In this document: positions 1 through 9,118 of the stretch, in pieces
How the letters are laid out: each line of letters begins with the position of its first letter
Numbering within the stretch: the first letter of the stretch is position 1
Assembly: GCF_014897985.1 (NCBI RefSeq)
Contig: NZ_JABUZA010000017.1
Location: 1 to 64,000 of the forward strand
DNA from: Halomonas colorata
GTDB lineage: Bacteria > Pseudomonadota > Gammaproteobacteria > Pseudomonadales > Halomonadaceae
DNA: 64,000 nt
Reading direction: 5' to 3'
Translations under genes and position numbers: made by a program
The notes under the pieces: model-generated
What the model was told of the DNA's origin: nothing
The model's input: only the letters and a program-made list of their open reading frames with translations
Database searches by the model: none

Positions 1-44
1 ATAACGGCTGGAGCAACTGATGAAATGCGGTGTTATGATGAGAC

Positions 45-117
45 AAAGCCTGAATCCTTTATGAGTAGAGTGTTTGGTCGCACTCTCATTTTACTCACTT
101 GGATCCAGGCTTTTTCA
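45..117 (+). repeat. Imperfect long hairpin ending in a T-run
   Basis: The outer arms AAAGCCTGAATCC (45-57) and GGATCCAGGCTTT (101-113) pair with one mismatch. Inside them GAGTG and CACTC also pair around a short loop, so most of 45-113 can fold, and the right arm runs into a T-run. This could be a rho-independent terminator of a gene lying left of the window, or the end of a small mobile element. A reading frame entering from the left edge stops at 18-20. It sits directly upstream of a truncated ABC-protein remnant. The structure is seen; the assignment is open. Confidence 0.45.
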
Positions 118-125
118 TTTATTAA

Positions 126-683
126 TGTTTATGGGACAGCAGTGCGGTCGACCCGCATATGTGGATGGACCCGCAAGGCGCTGCCGCCTATATCGAAGTG
201 ATTGCTGAAACCTTAGCAGAGCATTACCCAGCAAAAGCCGACGCGTTTTATGCCCGCGCTGAAGAAACCTATGACGCATTAAAAACGCTCGACAAGATGA
301 TTGAGCAGCGCCTGGACGGCGTCCCCAATACCAACCGCTCTCTGTTTACCAGCGAGGCAGGCTTAGGCTACTTTGCACGCGCCTACGGCTTTGAATACGC
401 CGCTATTTGGGGAATGAATAACGAGACTCAAGGTAACGCCGATGCCATGGCCAAAATGAGTGAACGTTTAAATGCGACCCGCCCACCTGCGCTGTTTTAT
501 GAGAGCACTGTCGACTGCATCCATATGGATGCCTTGGCGCGAGAGACGGGAATTGCGCTGGCAGGCCCGCTGTATGTTGATTCATTAAGCAGCCAGGACA
601 AACCGGCCTATAACTACCCCGCCATGATGCGTCATAACACCGAACTCATCCATGAAGCGCTAGGCGGCGCGCGCCCTGAGTAG
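126..683 (+). pseudogene. 3' remnant of a Mn/Zn/Fe-type ABC transporter substrate-binding protein
   Basis: The frame is open from 126 (in-frame stop at 123-125) and encodes the C-terminal part of a cluster A-I (ZnuA/SitA/MntC, PF01297) metal-binding protein. The first recognisable part is V-D-P-H-M-W-M-D-P, the second metal-histidine motif. It is followed by TSEAGLGYFARAYG, PALFYESTVD and a normal C-terminus. The signal peptide, first histidine region and most of the N-terminal lobe are absent, leaving about 185 aa against roughly 300 for the family. An internal ATG at 159 exists but would not give an exported protein. No partner ATPase or permease is in the window. Most likely a decayed gene cut by a rearrangement near 125. 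The family call is firm; whether it is expressed is unknown. Confidence 0.75.
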
Positions 684-691
684 CGACACCG

Positions 692-1387
692 CTACTGGGC
701 ATAGGCCTGCTCAGTTTCAGGTTCCAACAGCGCGAGCAGCGATGAAAGCACAACATCCGGCTGACTAAGCTCAATTGGGTCACCATGGTTATAACCATAC
801 GGCATGGCAAGCGTTGCAAAGCCTGCGGCCTTGCCCGCTTCAATATCGTGGCGTGAATCACCCACCATCAGGCATTCGCTAGGGGCAACATTACACGCCT
901 TAGCAATATATAAAAGCGGCAACGGCGAAGGTTTTTTCTCGGCCAGCGTGTCTCCCCCGACCCACAGCGAAAACCACTCGAGCAAACCAAAGTGCTCAAG
1001 AATCGGCTTAATGAACTGCTCAGGCTTATTGGTAATCAGGGCAAACGTAAAGCCCGCACGATGAAGCGCTTCCAGCGCTTGTTTTACGCCTGGATATAGC
1101 GTCGTTAATGCATTAGGCGCGGCGGCGTAATATTCCATAAACGTATCAAGAGCGCGTGCTTGAAAATTCTCCTCTGGCGGATGTCCCAATGCCCAGGTAA
1201 GGGCGCGCTCAACCAGCACCGGCGCGCCATTGCCGACCCAATCGCGCACCCGCTCCTCGGTTGGTAAAGGTAAATCAAGCTTACCTAATGTCAGCTGCAC
1301 CGCGACTGCAAGATCCGGCACAGAGTCGATCAGCGTGCCGTCCAGGTCGAAGGCGACTAGCCGCTTGTCGTTTAGTATGGGATGCAT
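692..1387 (-). CDS. gph: Phosphoglycolate phosphatase (HAD superfamily)
   Basis: A 231-aa HAD hydrolase predicted to dephosphorylate 2-phosphoglycolate, a by-product of DNA 3'-end repair and oxygenation reactions. Motif I is FDLDGT with nucleophile Asp14 and Asp16; motif II is LITNKP; the motif III lysine lies in EKKPSP; motif IV is MVGDSRHDIEAG. A helical C1 cap lies between motifs I and II. I place the start at the ATG at 1387 because AAGGAG lies 7 nt upstream; a longer version from 1417 would place the Shine-Dalgarno inside the gene. Its usual partner rpe is nearby on the same strand, but here ndh is inserted between them on the opposite strand. HAD specificity is hard to fix from sequence, so pyrophosphatase or another sugar phosphatase is possible. 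Confidence 0.85.
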   Translation of the reverse strand: MHPILNDKRLVAFDLDGTLIDSVPDLAVAVQLTLGKLDLPLPTEERVRDWVGNGAPVLVERALTWALGHPPEENFQARALDTFMEYYAAAPNALTTLYPGVKQALEALHRAGFTFALITNKPEQFIKPILEHFGLLEWFSLWVGGDTLAEKKPSPLPLLYIAKACNVAPSECLMVGDSRHDIEAGKAAGFATLAMPYGYNHGDPIELSQPDVVLSSLLALLEPETEQAYAQ

Positions 1388-1555
1388 GTACATACTCCTT
1401 GAAGATGCGTTTGGCAAAAGCGTTTAACCACGAGGCGGCAGCCAATGATTCATTAGGCCGTTAGTTCAGCATCTTACTGATGTAAAAGTGCTGATGCATT
1501 AGTCAGATGCGCTGGAAGCTTCTATGCTCAAGCAAGCTAAGCCAAGGAGAAACCA

Positions 1556-2854
1556 ATGGGCATACCTCGAATTGTTATTGTCGGTGGCGGCGCGGGCGGC
1601 CTAGCCCTCGCGACCCGGCTAGGCCATACGCTGGGCAAGCGCAAGCGCGCGGAGGTGGTTTTGCTGGATCGCAGCGCCACTCACGTATGGAAACCCTTGC
1701 TGCACGAACTTGCCACTGGCATCTTGAACTCCACCATGGATGAGGTCGACTTTCGCGGCCACTCGAGTACGCATGGCTACCGCTACCAACGCGGCTCTCT
1801 GGCTGGACTTGACCGCGACAACAAGACGCTCAACCTCGCTGCCATTGTGGATGAAGACGGCAAAGAGGTGCTGCCCGAGCGTACCCTCGCCTACGATTAC
1901 CTGGTGCTTTCACTGGGAAGCGTGTCGAACGATTTCGGCACGCAAGGCGTTGCCGAGCATTGCCATTTTATTGATTCGCCTTTGCAGGCAAAGGCCTTTC
2001 AGCGCGACATGATCAACACCTTCCTACGCTATGCCGACCCGACGCTCAGAGAGCACACGACCCTCAGTGTAGGTATCGTGGGCGCCGGCGCCACTGGCGT
2101 AGAGCTTGCCGCCGAGCTTCTGGATGTCACCCGTCTGCTTAATGCCTACGGCGTGACCGATGTCGACGACAATCAGATCAGCGTTCATTTGATCGAAGCG
2201 GCGCCGCGTATTCTGCCCGCACTTTCCGAACGTATCAGCCAGACCGTTCACAAGGAGCTTGACGAGCTGGGGGTCAACATTCACGTGGAAACCGCCATCG
2301 AAGAGGCCCAGGAGTACCAGTTGGTGACCAAGGATGGCGAGGTGATCGAAACCGATCTTAACGTCTGGGCCGCGGGTATCAAGGCGCCGGATTTTCTTGC
2401 CGACCTGGGGCTTTCGGTGAACAAGAAAAACCAGGTGTGCGTCGAGCAAACCATGCAAAGCGTGGATGATACGAGCATCTTCGCCATGGGGGATTGCGCG
2501 AGCTGCCCTCAGGAAGACGGCTCGACGGTGCCGCCGACCGCACAAGCGGTGCGCCAGCAGGCCAGCGTGCTGGCCGACAATCTAGGCAAGGCTCTGGAAG
2601 GCAGGCCGCTCAAGCCTTTCAAGTTTCGCAATAAAGGTTCACTGGTATCGCTTGCCCGTTACGATGCCGTCGGCAACCTGATGCGCAGCGGCGCTTCCCG
2701 GGGGCTTTTCCTCGAAGGCTGGCTTGCGCGCAACGCCTACGCTTCGCTCTACCGCATGCACCAGGTTTCGATCCATGGCGTGCCCAGAACTGGGCTCACC
2801 TGGGTGGTGGACAAGTTGAACCGCTACTTGAAACCCAGAATGAAACTACATTGA
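1556..2854 (+). CDS. ndh: Type II NADH dehydrogenase (NDH-2)
   Basis: A 432-aa flavoprotein that oxidises NADH and reduces quinone at the membrane without pumping protons. The FAD-binding Rossmann motif VGGGAGGLALATRL lies near residues 9-22, and the NADH-binding motif VGAGATGVELAAE near 175-187. A second FAD contact (FAMGDCA) follows in the C-terminal half. The C-terminal region with aromatic residues and a basic tail fits peripheral membrane attachment. Length is typical of Ndh. Translation starts at the ATG following AAGGAG (about 1543). It is transcribed alone, between gph and rpe on the other strand. Type III sulfide:quinone reductases share the fold, but the overall pattern favours NDH-2. 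Confidence 0.87.
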   Translation: MGIPRIVIVGGGAGGLALATRLGHTLGKRKRAEVVLLDRSATHVWKPLLHELATGILNSTMDEVDFRGHSSTHGYRYQRGSLAGLDRDNKTLNLAAIVDEDGKEVLPERTLAYDYLVLSLGSVSNDFGTQGVAEHCHFIDSPLQAKAFQRDMINTFLRYADPTLREHTTLSVGIVGAGATGVELAAELLDVTRLLNAYGVTDVDDNQISVHLIEAAPRILPALSERISQTVHKELDELGVNIHVETAIEEAQEYQLVTKDGEVIETDLNVWAAGIKAPDFLADLGLSVNKKNQVCVEQTMQSVDDTSIFAMGDCASCPQEDGSTVPPTAQAVRQQASVLADNLGKALEGRPLKPFKFRNKGSLVSLARYDAVGNLMRSGASRGLFLEGWLARNAYASLYRMHQVSIHGVPRTGLTWVVDKLNRYLKPRMKLH

Positions 2855-2864
2855 TCGTGGATGA

Positions 2865-3560
2865 TCAGCGATTCGCCAACGCATCACGCAGCGAGCGCAT
2901 TACCGAATCAAAGTCGTGCGGGTCGCTCTCTTGACGGGCATTGAAGATCGCCGAGCCGGCAACGAAAGTATCCGCGCCGGCAGCGGCGATCTCGGCAATA
3001 TTGTCCACCTTTACACCGCCATCGATTTCCAACCGGATTGACCTGTTTGAAGCATCAATACGCGCCCGTGCCTCACGCAGCTTATCGAGCGTGGCGGGAA
3101 TAAACGACTGTCCGCCAAACCCGGGGTTGACGCTCATCAACAGCACCATGTCGATCTTGTCCATGACATAGTCCAGATAAGAGAGCGAGGTCGCCGGGTT
3201 AAATACTAGCCCCGCCTTACAGCCGCCATCGCGAATCAACTGAAGCGAACGGTCGATATGTTCAGAAGCCTCAGGATGAAAGGTAATGTAGCTGGCCCCG
3301 GCCTCGATAAAATCACTGATCATGCGATCCACCGGTTTGACCATCAAATGCACATCAATGGGTGCGGTCACTCCATGGTTGCGCAGCGCCTTGCATACCA
3401 TCGGCCCGATCGTCAGGTTAGGCACGTAGTGGTTGTCCATGACATCAAAATGAACAACGTCAGCCCCGGCGGCCAGCACGTTATCCACCTCTTCCCCCAA
3501 GCGGGCAAAATCAGCCGAAAGAATTGAGGGGGCAATTAAATAATCATGCTTAACGCTCAT
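2865..3560 (-). CDS. rpe: Ribulose-phosphate 3-epimerase
   Basis: A 231-aa TIM-barrel enzyme that interconverts ribulose 5-phosphate and xylulose 5-phosphate in the pentose phosphate pathway. Typical signatures are [17 protein letters not shown] at the N-terminus, [17 protein letters not shown] and DVHLMV (metal and substrate ligands), [10 protein letters not shown], and the phosphate-binding IDGGV and GSAIF near the end. The start at 3560 is chosen because AGGAG lies about 7 nt upstream; a longer frame adds 37 residues with no family counterpart. It stops 10 bp from the convergent ndh stop. A 302-bp spacer with a 20-bp palindrome separates it from the divergent sulfate operon. Confidence 0.95.
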   Translation of the reverse strand: MSVKHDYLIAPSILSADFARLGEEVDNVLAAGADVVHFDVMDNHYVPNLTIGPMVCKALRNHGVTAPIDVHLMVKPVDRMISDFIEAGASYITFHPEASEHIDRSLQLIRDGGCKAGLVFNPATSLSYLDYVMDKIDMVLLMSVNPGFGGQSFIPATLDKLREARARIDASNRSIRLEIDGGVKVDNIAEIAAAGADTFVAGSAIFNARQESDPHDFDSVMRSLRDALANR

Positions 3561-3705
3561 GGGGCACTCCTGATTAACCATTTTAATCATGGGAAAAGGG
3601 CTAACTGGCTTGTGCAGGTACAAACCTGGTGACGCCCTTTGCAAAGCGCGCATTTTAACAGAGCGCATCAAAAAAACAGGCGCTGTTTTGTTGTGCCCAA
3701 AGGTT

Positions 3706-3725
3706 AAGCGCTAACGTTAGCGCTT
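3706..3725. promoter_or_regulatory. Perfect 20-bp palindrome, operator-like
   Basis: AAGCGCTAAC-GTTAGCGCTT is a perfect 20-bp inverted repeat with no loop, centred on CG, in the spacer between divergent rpe and sbp. Such centre-CG palindromes resemble operators of LacI/GalR-family repressors (for example PurR and GalR sites). Absence of a loop or T-run argues against a terminator. No LacI-type regulator is encoded in the window, so the binding protein is unknown. Confidence 0.45.
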
Positions 3726-3861
3726 TGAAAGATATATCACGTGTGTTTTGACGCGGCGTTATTTCCAAAAAGAATATAAAACCGATATTGTAATTCCATA
3801 ATGTCAGGCTTATCTTATGCCCATTGCCATTTGAATCGCCAACCGCCTTTAGGAGCTTGTC

Positions 3862-4872
3862 ATGACGTTACCTGTACTGTTTCGCCGCAGCCTGCTTGCC
3901 ATTGCATTGGGCGCCAGCATTGCCAGCCCCGCCATGGCGCAAGAACGTGAGCTGCTTAACTCATCCTATGATATTGCCCGTGAGCTGTTCAGCGCTATCA
4001 ACCCTGAGTTTCAGGCATGGTGGCAAGAAGAGCATGGCGAAGAAATCAATATTAACCAGTCACATGGCGGCTCTTCTGCACAGGCACGCGCCATCATGCA
4101 GGGGCTACGGGCGGACGTAGTCACGTTCAATCAGGTAACCGATGTACAGGTGCTAGCAGATGCGGGCTTGGTGGCAGAAGACTGGCAGCAGGCATTTGAG
4201 AATAACGCTTCGCCCTACTACTCGACGACCGCCTTTTTAGTACGCAAAGATAATCCCAAAGGCATCGAAAACTGGGACGACCTGGCCAAAGAAGACGTCA
4301 GCCTTGTTTTCCCGAACCCTAAAACGTCAGGCAACGGTCGTTATACGTATCTTGCTGCCTGGGGGTTTGCTGACCAGGAATTTGATGGCGATGATGAACA
4401 GATTCAGGACTTCATGCGTACTTTCCTGGCCAATGTTTCGGTCTTCGACACGGGCGGTCGCGGCGCTACCACGAGCTTTATCGAACGTGGTATCGGCGAT
4501 GTTCTGATCAGCTTCGAGTCAGAAGTTAACAATATCCGTAACGAGTACGGTAGTGATGATTACGAAGTGATCGTACCGCCCATCAGTATTCTTGCCGAAT
4601 TTCCGGTTGCCGTGGTTGGCGAGAATGCCGAGCGCAATGGCAACAGCGACCTTGCGCAGAGCTACCTTGAGTTTTTATACCAGGAAGACACTCAGCGCCT
4701 GCTAGCAGGATTTAACTACCGCGTTCACGATGAAACCGTGGTTGAAGAGTTTGCCGACGAGTTTCCGGAAACCGAACTGTTCAACGTTGAAGACGTATTT
4801 GGTAGCTGGGATGAGGCGATGACCAATCACTTTGAAAGTGGTGCACTTCTTGATCAATTGCAGCGTCGTTAA
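3862..4872 (+). CDS. sbp: Sulfate ABC transporter, periplasmic substrate-binding protein
   Basis: A 336-aa exported protein that captures sulfate (possibly thiosulfate) for the CysTWA transporter. Residues 1-26 form a Sec signal peptide ending in SPAMA before QERE. Family signatures follow: NSSYDIARELF, NQSHGGSSAQARAIMQGLRADVVTF (anion-contact region), FPNPKTSGNGRYTYLAAW and the DTGGRGATTSF segment. A Shine-Dalgarno AGGAG lies just before the ATG. It is the first gene of sbp-cysT-cysW-cysA; a 9-nt gap to cysT indicates cotranscription. Regulation by CysB is expected from the pathway, but I could not identify a convincing CysB site. Sbp and CysP cannot be separated with certainty by eye. Confidence 0.9.
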   Translation: MTLPVLFRRSLLAIALGASIASPAMAQERELLNSSYDIARELFSAINPEFQAWWQEEHGEEININQSHGGSSAQARAIMQGLRADVVTFNQVTDVQVLADAGLVAEDWQQAFENNASPYYSTTAFLVRKDNPKGIENWDDLAKEDVSLVFPNPKTSGNGRYTYLAAWGFADQEFDGDDEQIQDFMRTFLANVSVFDTGGRGATTSFIERGIGDVLISFESEVNNIRNEYGSDDYEVIVPPISILAEFPVAVVGENAERNGNSDLAQSYLEFLYQEDTQRLLAGFNYRVHDETVVEEFADEFPETELFNVEDVFGSWDEAMTNHFESGALLDQLQRR

Positions 4873-4881
4873 CAAAACATT

Positions 4882-5733
4882 ATGAGCCGAGCATTACGTC
4901 TAACCGGCAACACTCGCGTGTTGCCGGGTTTTGGTCTTTCAATGGGTATCAGCGTGCTATTTATCTCGCTGGTACTTTTATTGCCTATTACGGGGCTGTT
5001 TGGCCAACTCTCCAAGCTGAGCCTTGCCCAATACTGGGCGATCATTACCGAAGGGCGGATTGTCGCAAGCTATATGGTCACCATCGGTGCCGCAGCAGTC
5101 GCCGCCTTGATCAATGCCGTATTTGGCTTGCTGCTGGCCTGGGTACTGGTTCGCTATGAGTTTCCGGGCAAACGCCTGCTTGATGCGCTGATGGACCTGC
5201 CCTTTGCCCTACCCACGGCGGTTGCAGGTATTACGCTCGCCACCCTGTATGCGGGCAGCGGCTGGATGGGACGCCTGCTTGAGCCGTTGGGCTTTCAGGT
5301 CGCCTACACCTGGGTGGGTATTGCGCTTGCCATGGCGTTCACCAGCATTCCGTTTGTAGTGCGCACCGTTCAGCCGGTATTAGAGGATTTACCTGCTGAA
5401 GTCGATGAAGCCGCCATGTCGCTAGGTGCCACCGACGGGGTCGCCTTTCGCCGGGTCATCATGCCGCATTTGTGGCCAGCCCTGGTTACCGGCACGGGGC
5501 TTGCCTTTGTGCGCTCGCTTGGCGAATTTGGCGCGATTATTTTTATCGCGGGCAATATGCCCTACGAAACTGAAATTACCGCCTTGATGATTTTTGTCAA
5601 GCTGCAGGAGTACGACTACGCGGGCGCGTCTGCCATTGCTTCAGTAGTGCTGTTCGTTTCGCTTGCCCTACTGCTTGCCATTAATGTCTGGCAGGGCCGC
5701 TTTGTCCGCCGCTTGCACGGAGGTAAAGGCTAA
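4882..5733 (+). CDS. cysT: Sulfate ABC transporter permease CysT (CysU)
   Basis: A 283-aa inner-membrane subunit of the sulfate/thiosulfate importer. About six membrane segments are visible, beginning with the one at residues 20-42. The cytoplasmic EAA loop (EVDEAAMSLGATDGVAFRRVIMPHL) docks to the CysA ATPase. The segment FALPTAVAGITLATLY is typical of CysT/ModB permeases. It starts 9 nt after sbp, and its TAA shares one base with the cysW ATG, so translation is probably coupled. Confidence 0.92.
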   Translation: MSRALRLTGNTRVLPGFGLSMGISVLFISLVLLLPITGLFGQLSKLSLAQYWAIITEGRIVASYMVTIGAAAVAALINAVFGLLLAWVLVRYEFPGKRLLDALMDLPFALPTAVAGITLATLYAGSGWMGRLLEPLGFQVAYTWVGIALAMAFTSIPFVVRTVQPVLEDLPAEVDEAAMSLGATDGVAFRRVIMPHLWPALVTGTGLAFVRSLGEFGAIIFIAGNMPYETEITALMIFVKLQEYDYAGASAIASVVLFVSLALLLAINVWQGRFVRRLHGGKG

Positions 5734-6560
5734 TGCGTCGAATCGGTGATGCACCGGCCGTTAAACGCCTGCTGATTAGCGCGGCGTTAGTACTGTCGGC
5801 GCTGTTTCTTCTTTTGCCACTGGTGGCTATCTTCGCTCAGGCGTTTTCACAGGGCATGGCGGTTTTCTGGTCTAACGTCAGCAATTACTTCACCCTGCAT
5901 GCGATTGGTTTAACGCTCGGGATTGCCCTGCTTACCATTCCTATCTGTTTGATATTTGGCGTTGCTCTGGCATGGCTGGTCACTCGCTTCAGCTTCCCGG
6001 GCAGGCGAATTCTGCAAACCCTGATCGATATCCCGTTTGCAGTTTCACCGGTAGTGGCAGGGCTTATTTATCTGCTGCTTTACGGGCGCAATGGCTGGAT
6101 AGGCAGTTGGCTGGATGGTCATGATATTCAACTGATGTTTGCCTGGCCGGGTATTTTGATGGTCACCGTGTTTGTGACCTGCCCATTTGTTGCCCGCGAG
6201 CTTATTCCCCTGATGCAGGCACAAGGCTCGCGCGAGGAAGAGGCCGCGGCTACGCTGGGCGCGAAAGGCTGGATAACCTTTTGGCGAGTCACGCTACCCA
6301 ACATCCGCTGGGCGCTGCTTTACGGGGTCATTTTAACCAACGCCCGGGCGGTGGGTGAGTTTGGCGCAGTATCGGTGGTGTCAGGCGCGATCCGTGGTCA
6401 AACCAATACGCTGCCCCTTCACCTTGAACAGCTTTACCAGGATTACAACGCGGTGGGCGCCTTTGCCTGTGCCGCGTTGCTGGCCCTGATCGCTCTACTT
6501 ACCCTGGCGGCCAAGGCAAGCTTGGAATGGCGCGCATCGCGTCGGGAGGCGCTCTTATGA
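5733..6560 (+). CDS. cysW: Sulfate ABC transporter permease CysW
   Basis: A 275-aa second membrane subunit of the sulfate importer, forming a heterodimer with CysT. It has six predicted membrane helices and an EAA loop ([25 protein letters not shown]). The C-terminal half contains the CysW-typical [16 protein letters not shown] segment. It overlaps the upstream cysT stop by one base and the downstream cysA start by four bases (ATGA), a strongly coupled arrangement. Confidence 0.92.
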   Translation: MRRIGDAPAVKRLLISAALVLSALFLLLPLVAIFAQAFSQGMAVFWSNVSNYFTLHAIGLTLGIALLTIPICLIFGVALAWLVTRFSFPGRRILQTLIDIPFAVSPVVAGLIYLLLYGRNGWIGSWLDGHDIQLMFAWPGILMVTVFVTCPFVARELIPLMQAQGSREEEAAATLGAKGWITFWRVTLPNIRWALLYGVILTNARAVGEFGAVSVVSGAIRGQTNTLPLHLEQLYQDYNAVGAFACAALLALIALLTLAAKASLEWRASRREALL

Positions 6561-7648
6561 GCATTCGCTTACAGAATATTGCAAAGCATTTTGGCAAAAC
6601 ACTGGCCCTTGAGCCTGTCAATCTGGATATCCATGAAGGCGAACTGGTGGGCTTATTGGGACCCTCAGGCTCGGGCAAAACTACCCTGCTACGCATTATT
6701 GCGGGGCTTGAAAACGCCGACCGCTCGCCCGAACCGGGCAGGATCCTGTTCGGCGACCGCGATGTCAGCAACGTGCACGTGCGTGACCGGCGAATTGGCT
6801 TCGTATTTCAGCACTACGCACTTTTCCGTCATATGAGCGTGTATGACAACGTCGCGTTTGGCCTGACGGTAATGGCCAAAAAAGAGCGCCCTTCAAGCGG
6901 TGAGATTCGCGCTCGCGTTTTTCGCCTGCTGGAAATGGTCCAGCTTGAGCACTTGGCCAAGCGCTACCCAGCACAGCTTTCGGGCGGCCAGCAGCAGCGG
7001 GTTTCACTGGCCCGTGCACTAGCGGTAAAACCAGATGTCCTGCTGCTTGATGAACCGTTTGGTGCGCTTGATGCAAAAGTCCGTCAAGACCTGCGCCGCT
7101 GGCTTCGCCGCCTGCATAGCGAGCTTAACTTTACCAGCGTGTTTGTCACCCACGATCAGGAAGAGGCTCTGGAGCTTTCCGACCGTGTCGTGGTGATGAG
7201 TAACGGGCGTATCGAGCAAATTGACGCCCCCGATACGCTTTATCATTCGCCCAAAAACCGCTTTGTGTTTGAGTTTCTAGGCGATGTAAACCACTTGGAA
7301 GGCAACGTTAATAACGCCGTTTTAACCTGTGGCGATGCCTATTTACACGTTGACCTGCCGAATGGCACCGAAGAGCTGCTGCTGCGTCCGCATGAAGTAC
7401 GTCTGGCTGAGCAGCCAAGCGACACCTGCCATTTACCGGTAGTGGTCACCGCCATTTCACCAGTGGGTGCAGAAGTGCGCGTCGAACTGGAGGCGGACTG
7501 GTTAGCCAAGCCTTGGCTTGCCACCGTGCGCCATGCTGATTTTGAGCGCCTTCAAATGCGCCGCGGGCAGCATCTCTATGCCTACCCTCGCCAGTGGCAC
7601 CGCTTTAAGGATGAAGCACTGGCTGCAGAACGGTCACGGGTAGTTTAA
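6557..7648 (+). CDS. cysA: Sulfate/thiosulfate ABC transporter ATPase CysA
   Basis: A 363-aa ATPase that energises CysTW. Walker A is [12 protein letters not shown], the Q-loop [12 protein letters not shown], the ABC signature [15 protein letters not shown], Walker [12 protein letters not shown], and the switch histidine is in [11 protein letters not shown]. The C-terminal extension after about residue 235 is the TOBE/regulatory domain of CysA-type ATPases. Start chosen at 6557: it overlaps the cysW stop and has GGGAGG upstream. It is the last gene of the operon; no strong terminator is visible in the 170 bp that follow. Confidence 0.93.
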   Translation: MSIRLQNIAKHFGKTLALEPVNLDIHEGELVGLLGPSGSGKTTLLRIIAGLENADRSPEPGRILFGDRDVSNVHVRDRRIGFVFQHYALFRHMSVYDNVAFGLTVMAKKERPSSGEIRARVFRLLEMVQLEHLAKRYPAQLSGGQQQRVSLARALAVKPDVLLLDEPFGALDAKVRQDLRRWLRRLHSELNFTSVFVTHDQEEALELSDRVVVMSNGRIEQIDAPDTLYHSPKNRFVFEFLGDVNHLEGNVNNAVLTCGDAYLHVDLPNGTEELLLRPHEVRLAEQPSDTCHLPVVVTAISPVGAEVRVELEADWLAKPWLATVRHADFERLQMRRGQHLYAYPRQWHRFKDEALAAERSRVV

Positions 7649-7821
7649 AACGTCATTCCAGCATCAACCTTTATCAGCATAAACTCATGAGTGCTGACGG
7701 TATCTTGCTGGTATTTAAGGCGTAACAACGGCATAGTTTGTATAGAGAAACTCAAAGGCAGTTTTTAAGACACGTTCTCAAAGACACCTTCTTGAAACAA
7801 ACCGTAATAGCGGAGAAAAAT

Positions 7822-8415
7822 ATGCTTCGGCGCCAGTTTTTACGTCTTTCAGGTGTGCTTTTGGCAGGCGTTTGGTTAGCGGGCTGTGCAAGCCCCCAAT
7901 ATCTTCAGCTTAGCCCAGAGCGCAGTGGCAACGTACCGCAAACCGGATCAGGCCAGCAGGTAACAGTTGTTGCCGTCGATGGCCGGGAAAGTGAAGTGAT
8001 CGGTACGCGGGCGGGTGGCAATATGTCAACCGCGCAAATCACGGTTAACAGCCACGAGCTGATTCCCCAACTGCAGGCGGAAGCCGAGCGTGCGGTTCGC
8101 GAAATGGGCTTTAACCCCACAACAGAGCAGGCCCAGGGCCGCCCTACGCTGACGCTTGAGCTTGCCAGTTTGCATTACGGACGTGGTGACAGCGGCCAGC
8201 CGTTAGTGGACGAGGCCCGCCTTGAAGGTGTTTTCCGCGCGATTGCCAAAAATAAAGGCACGACGTACACCGGCACCTATACCTCACGCCGCACTCAAGG
8301 CTACGCAGTCAAGCCGGGTGAAGACACCAACACCCGTATGCTCAATGACCTTTTGAGCGACGGCCTGAACCGGGCATTCAACGACCCCGAACTTGGCCGC
8401 CTGCTTGCCCGTTAA
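7822..8415 (+). CDS. YajG-family lipoprotein
   Basis: A 197-aa predicted outer-membrane lipoprotein. The N-terminus has basic residues, a hydrophobic stretch and a lipobox WLAG-C, with Ser after the cysteine acting as an outer-membrane sorting signal. The body matches the YajG/Lipoprotein_16 pattern (PSP-like strands, VVDGREsevIGTR, and a C-terminal region like LSDGLNRAFNDPEL). The start at 7822 is preferred because GGAG precedes it and it places the signal peptide at the terminus; the upstream frame would bury it. Function is unknown in the family. Confidence 0.75.
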   Translation: MLRRQFLRLSGVLLAGVWLAGCASPQYLQLSPERSGNVPQTGSGQQVTVVAVDGRESEVIGTRAGGNMSTAQITVNSHELIPQLQAEAERAVREMGFNPTTEQAQGRPTLTLELASLHYGRGDSGQPLVDEARLEGVFRAIAKNKGTTYTGTYTSRRTQGYAVKPGEDTNTRMLNDLLSDGLNRAFNDPELGRLLAR

Positions 8416-8440
8416 GACCGCTAACGCAGCGTGGGGCACA

Positions 8441-9073
8441 CTACAGCGGTGGCCCGCGCCGCTTAAGCGACCATACCGATTCAGTACGGCCCCGCTCATC
8501 GGGGCTACCCTTCTCTAACAGCGTTACACGAAAATTCGGCGTAAACAGCTGGGCTATTTCGTCGCCGGGCACGCTATACGGCGGGCCTGCTTCATCATCC
8601 TGATGAGTTATGCTGACCAGCAAGCCTTTGGCACCAGGTGGAACTAATTGAGCCAGGTGAAACGCATAGCGTTCTCGCGTTGCCGGCGGCAATGCGATGA
8701 GCGAGGCGCGATCATAAAACGCACCTACCTCCGCTGCCTGCTGTATGTGGAGATGAAAAAAATCTCCGCACCAAAGCTCCACACTCCCCTGGCGCGAGAT
8801 TTCAAACCCCGCTTGAGCGTAGCGTGATACGCCAATCGAGCGCTGGGCCAGAAACTGCTCAATCGCCTCCGGCGCCAGCTCAATTCCTAATACGGGGTGC
8901 CCAGCTTCCGCCAACCAGCGCATATCCAGGCTTTTGCCGCATAAGGGAACTAGCACTTTCGTGCCGGACTCGACCTCAAGCGTGGGCCAGTAGTGAACTA
9001 GCGCCGGGTGCGGCTGATCCAAGTGAAAACCAATTCGGCCTTCTTGCCAACGCTGTCGCCAGGAAGTACTCAT
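8441..9073 (-). CDS. tpm: Thiopurine S-methyltransferase family protein
   Basis: A 210-aa SAM-dependent methyltransferase of the TPMT family, which in bacteria can methylate thiopurines and, in some species, selenium or tellurium oxyanions. It begins with the family-typical WRQRWQEGRIGFHLDQPHPAL, followed by VLVPLCGKSLDMRWLAEAGHPVLGIEL (SAM-binding loop) and FYDRASLIALPPATRERY. Start taken at the ATG at 9073 with AAGGTGA upstream; a GTG at 9088 is an alternative. It converges on the YajG-like gene with a 25-bp gap. Physiological substrate unknown. Confidence 0.88.
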   Translation of the reverse strand: MSTSWRQRWQEGRIGFHLDQPHPALVHYWPTLEVESGTKVLVPLCGKSLDMRWLAEAGHPVLGIELAPEAIEQFLAQRSIGVSRYAQAGFEISRQGSVELWCGDFFHLHIQQAAEVGAFYDRASLIALPPATRERYAFHLAQLVPPGAKGLLVSITHQDDEAGPPYSVPGDEIAQLFTPNFRVTLLEKGSPDERGRTESVWSLKRRGPPL

Positions 9074-9118
9074 TGAGATCACCTTCACTTTTTTACAGGC
9101 TCTGAAACAGCGGCAAGC

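Noticed and set aside
1..125. Transposase end at the left edge
   Set aside because: Only a few codons before a stop at 18-20 are visible; not enough to name an element.
3561..3861. CysB site or riboswitch before sbp
   Set aside because: I found no convincing CysB half-sites or riboswitch structure; only the palindrome stands out.
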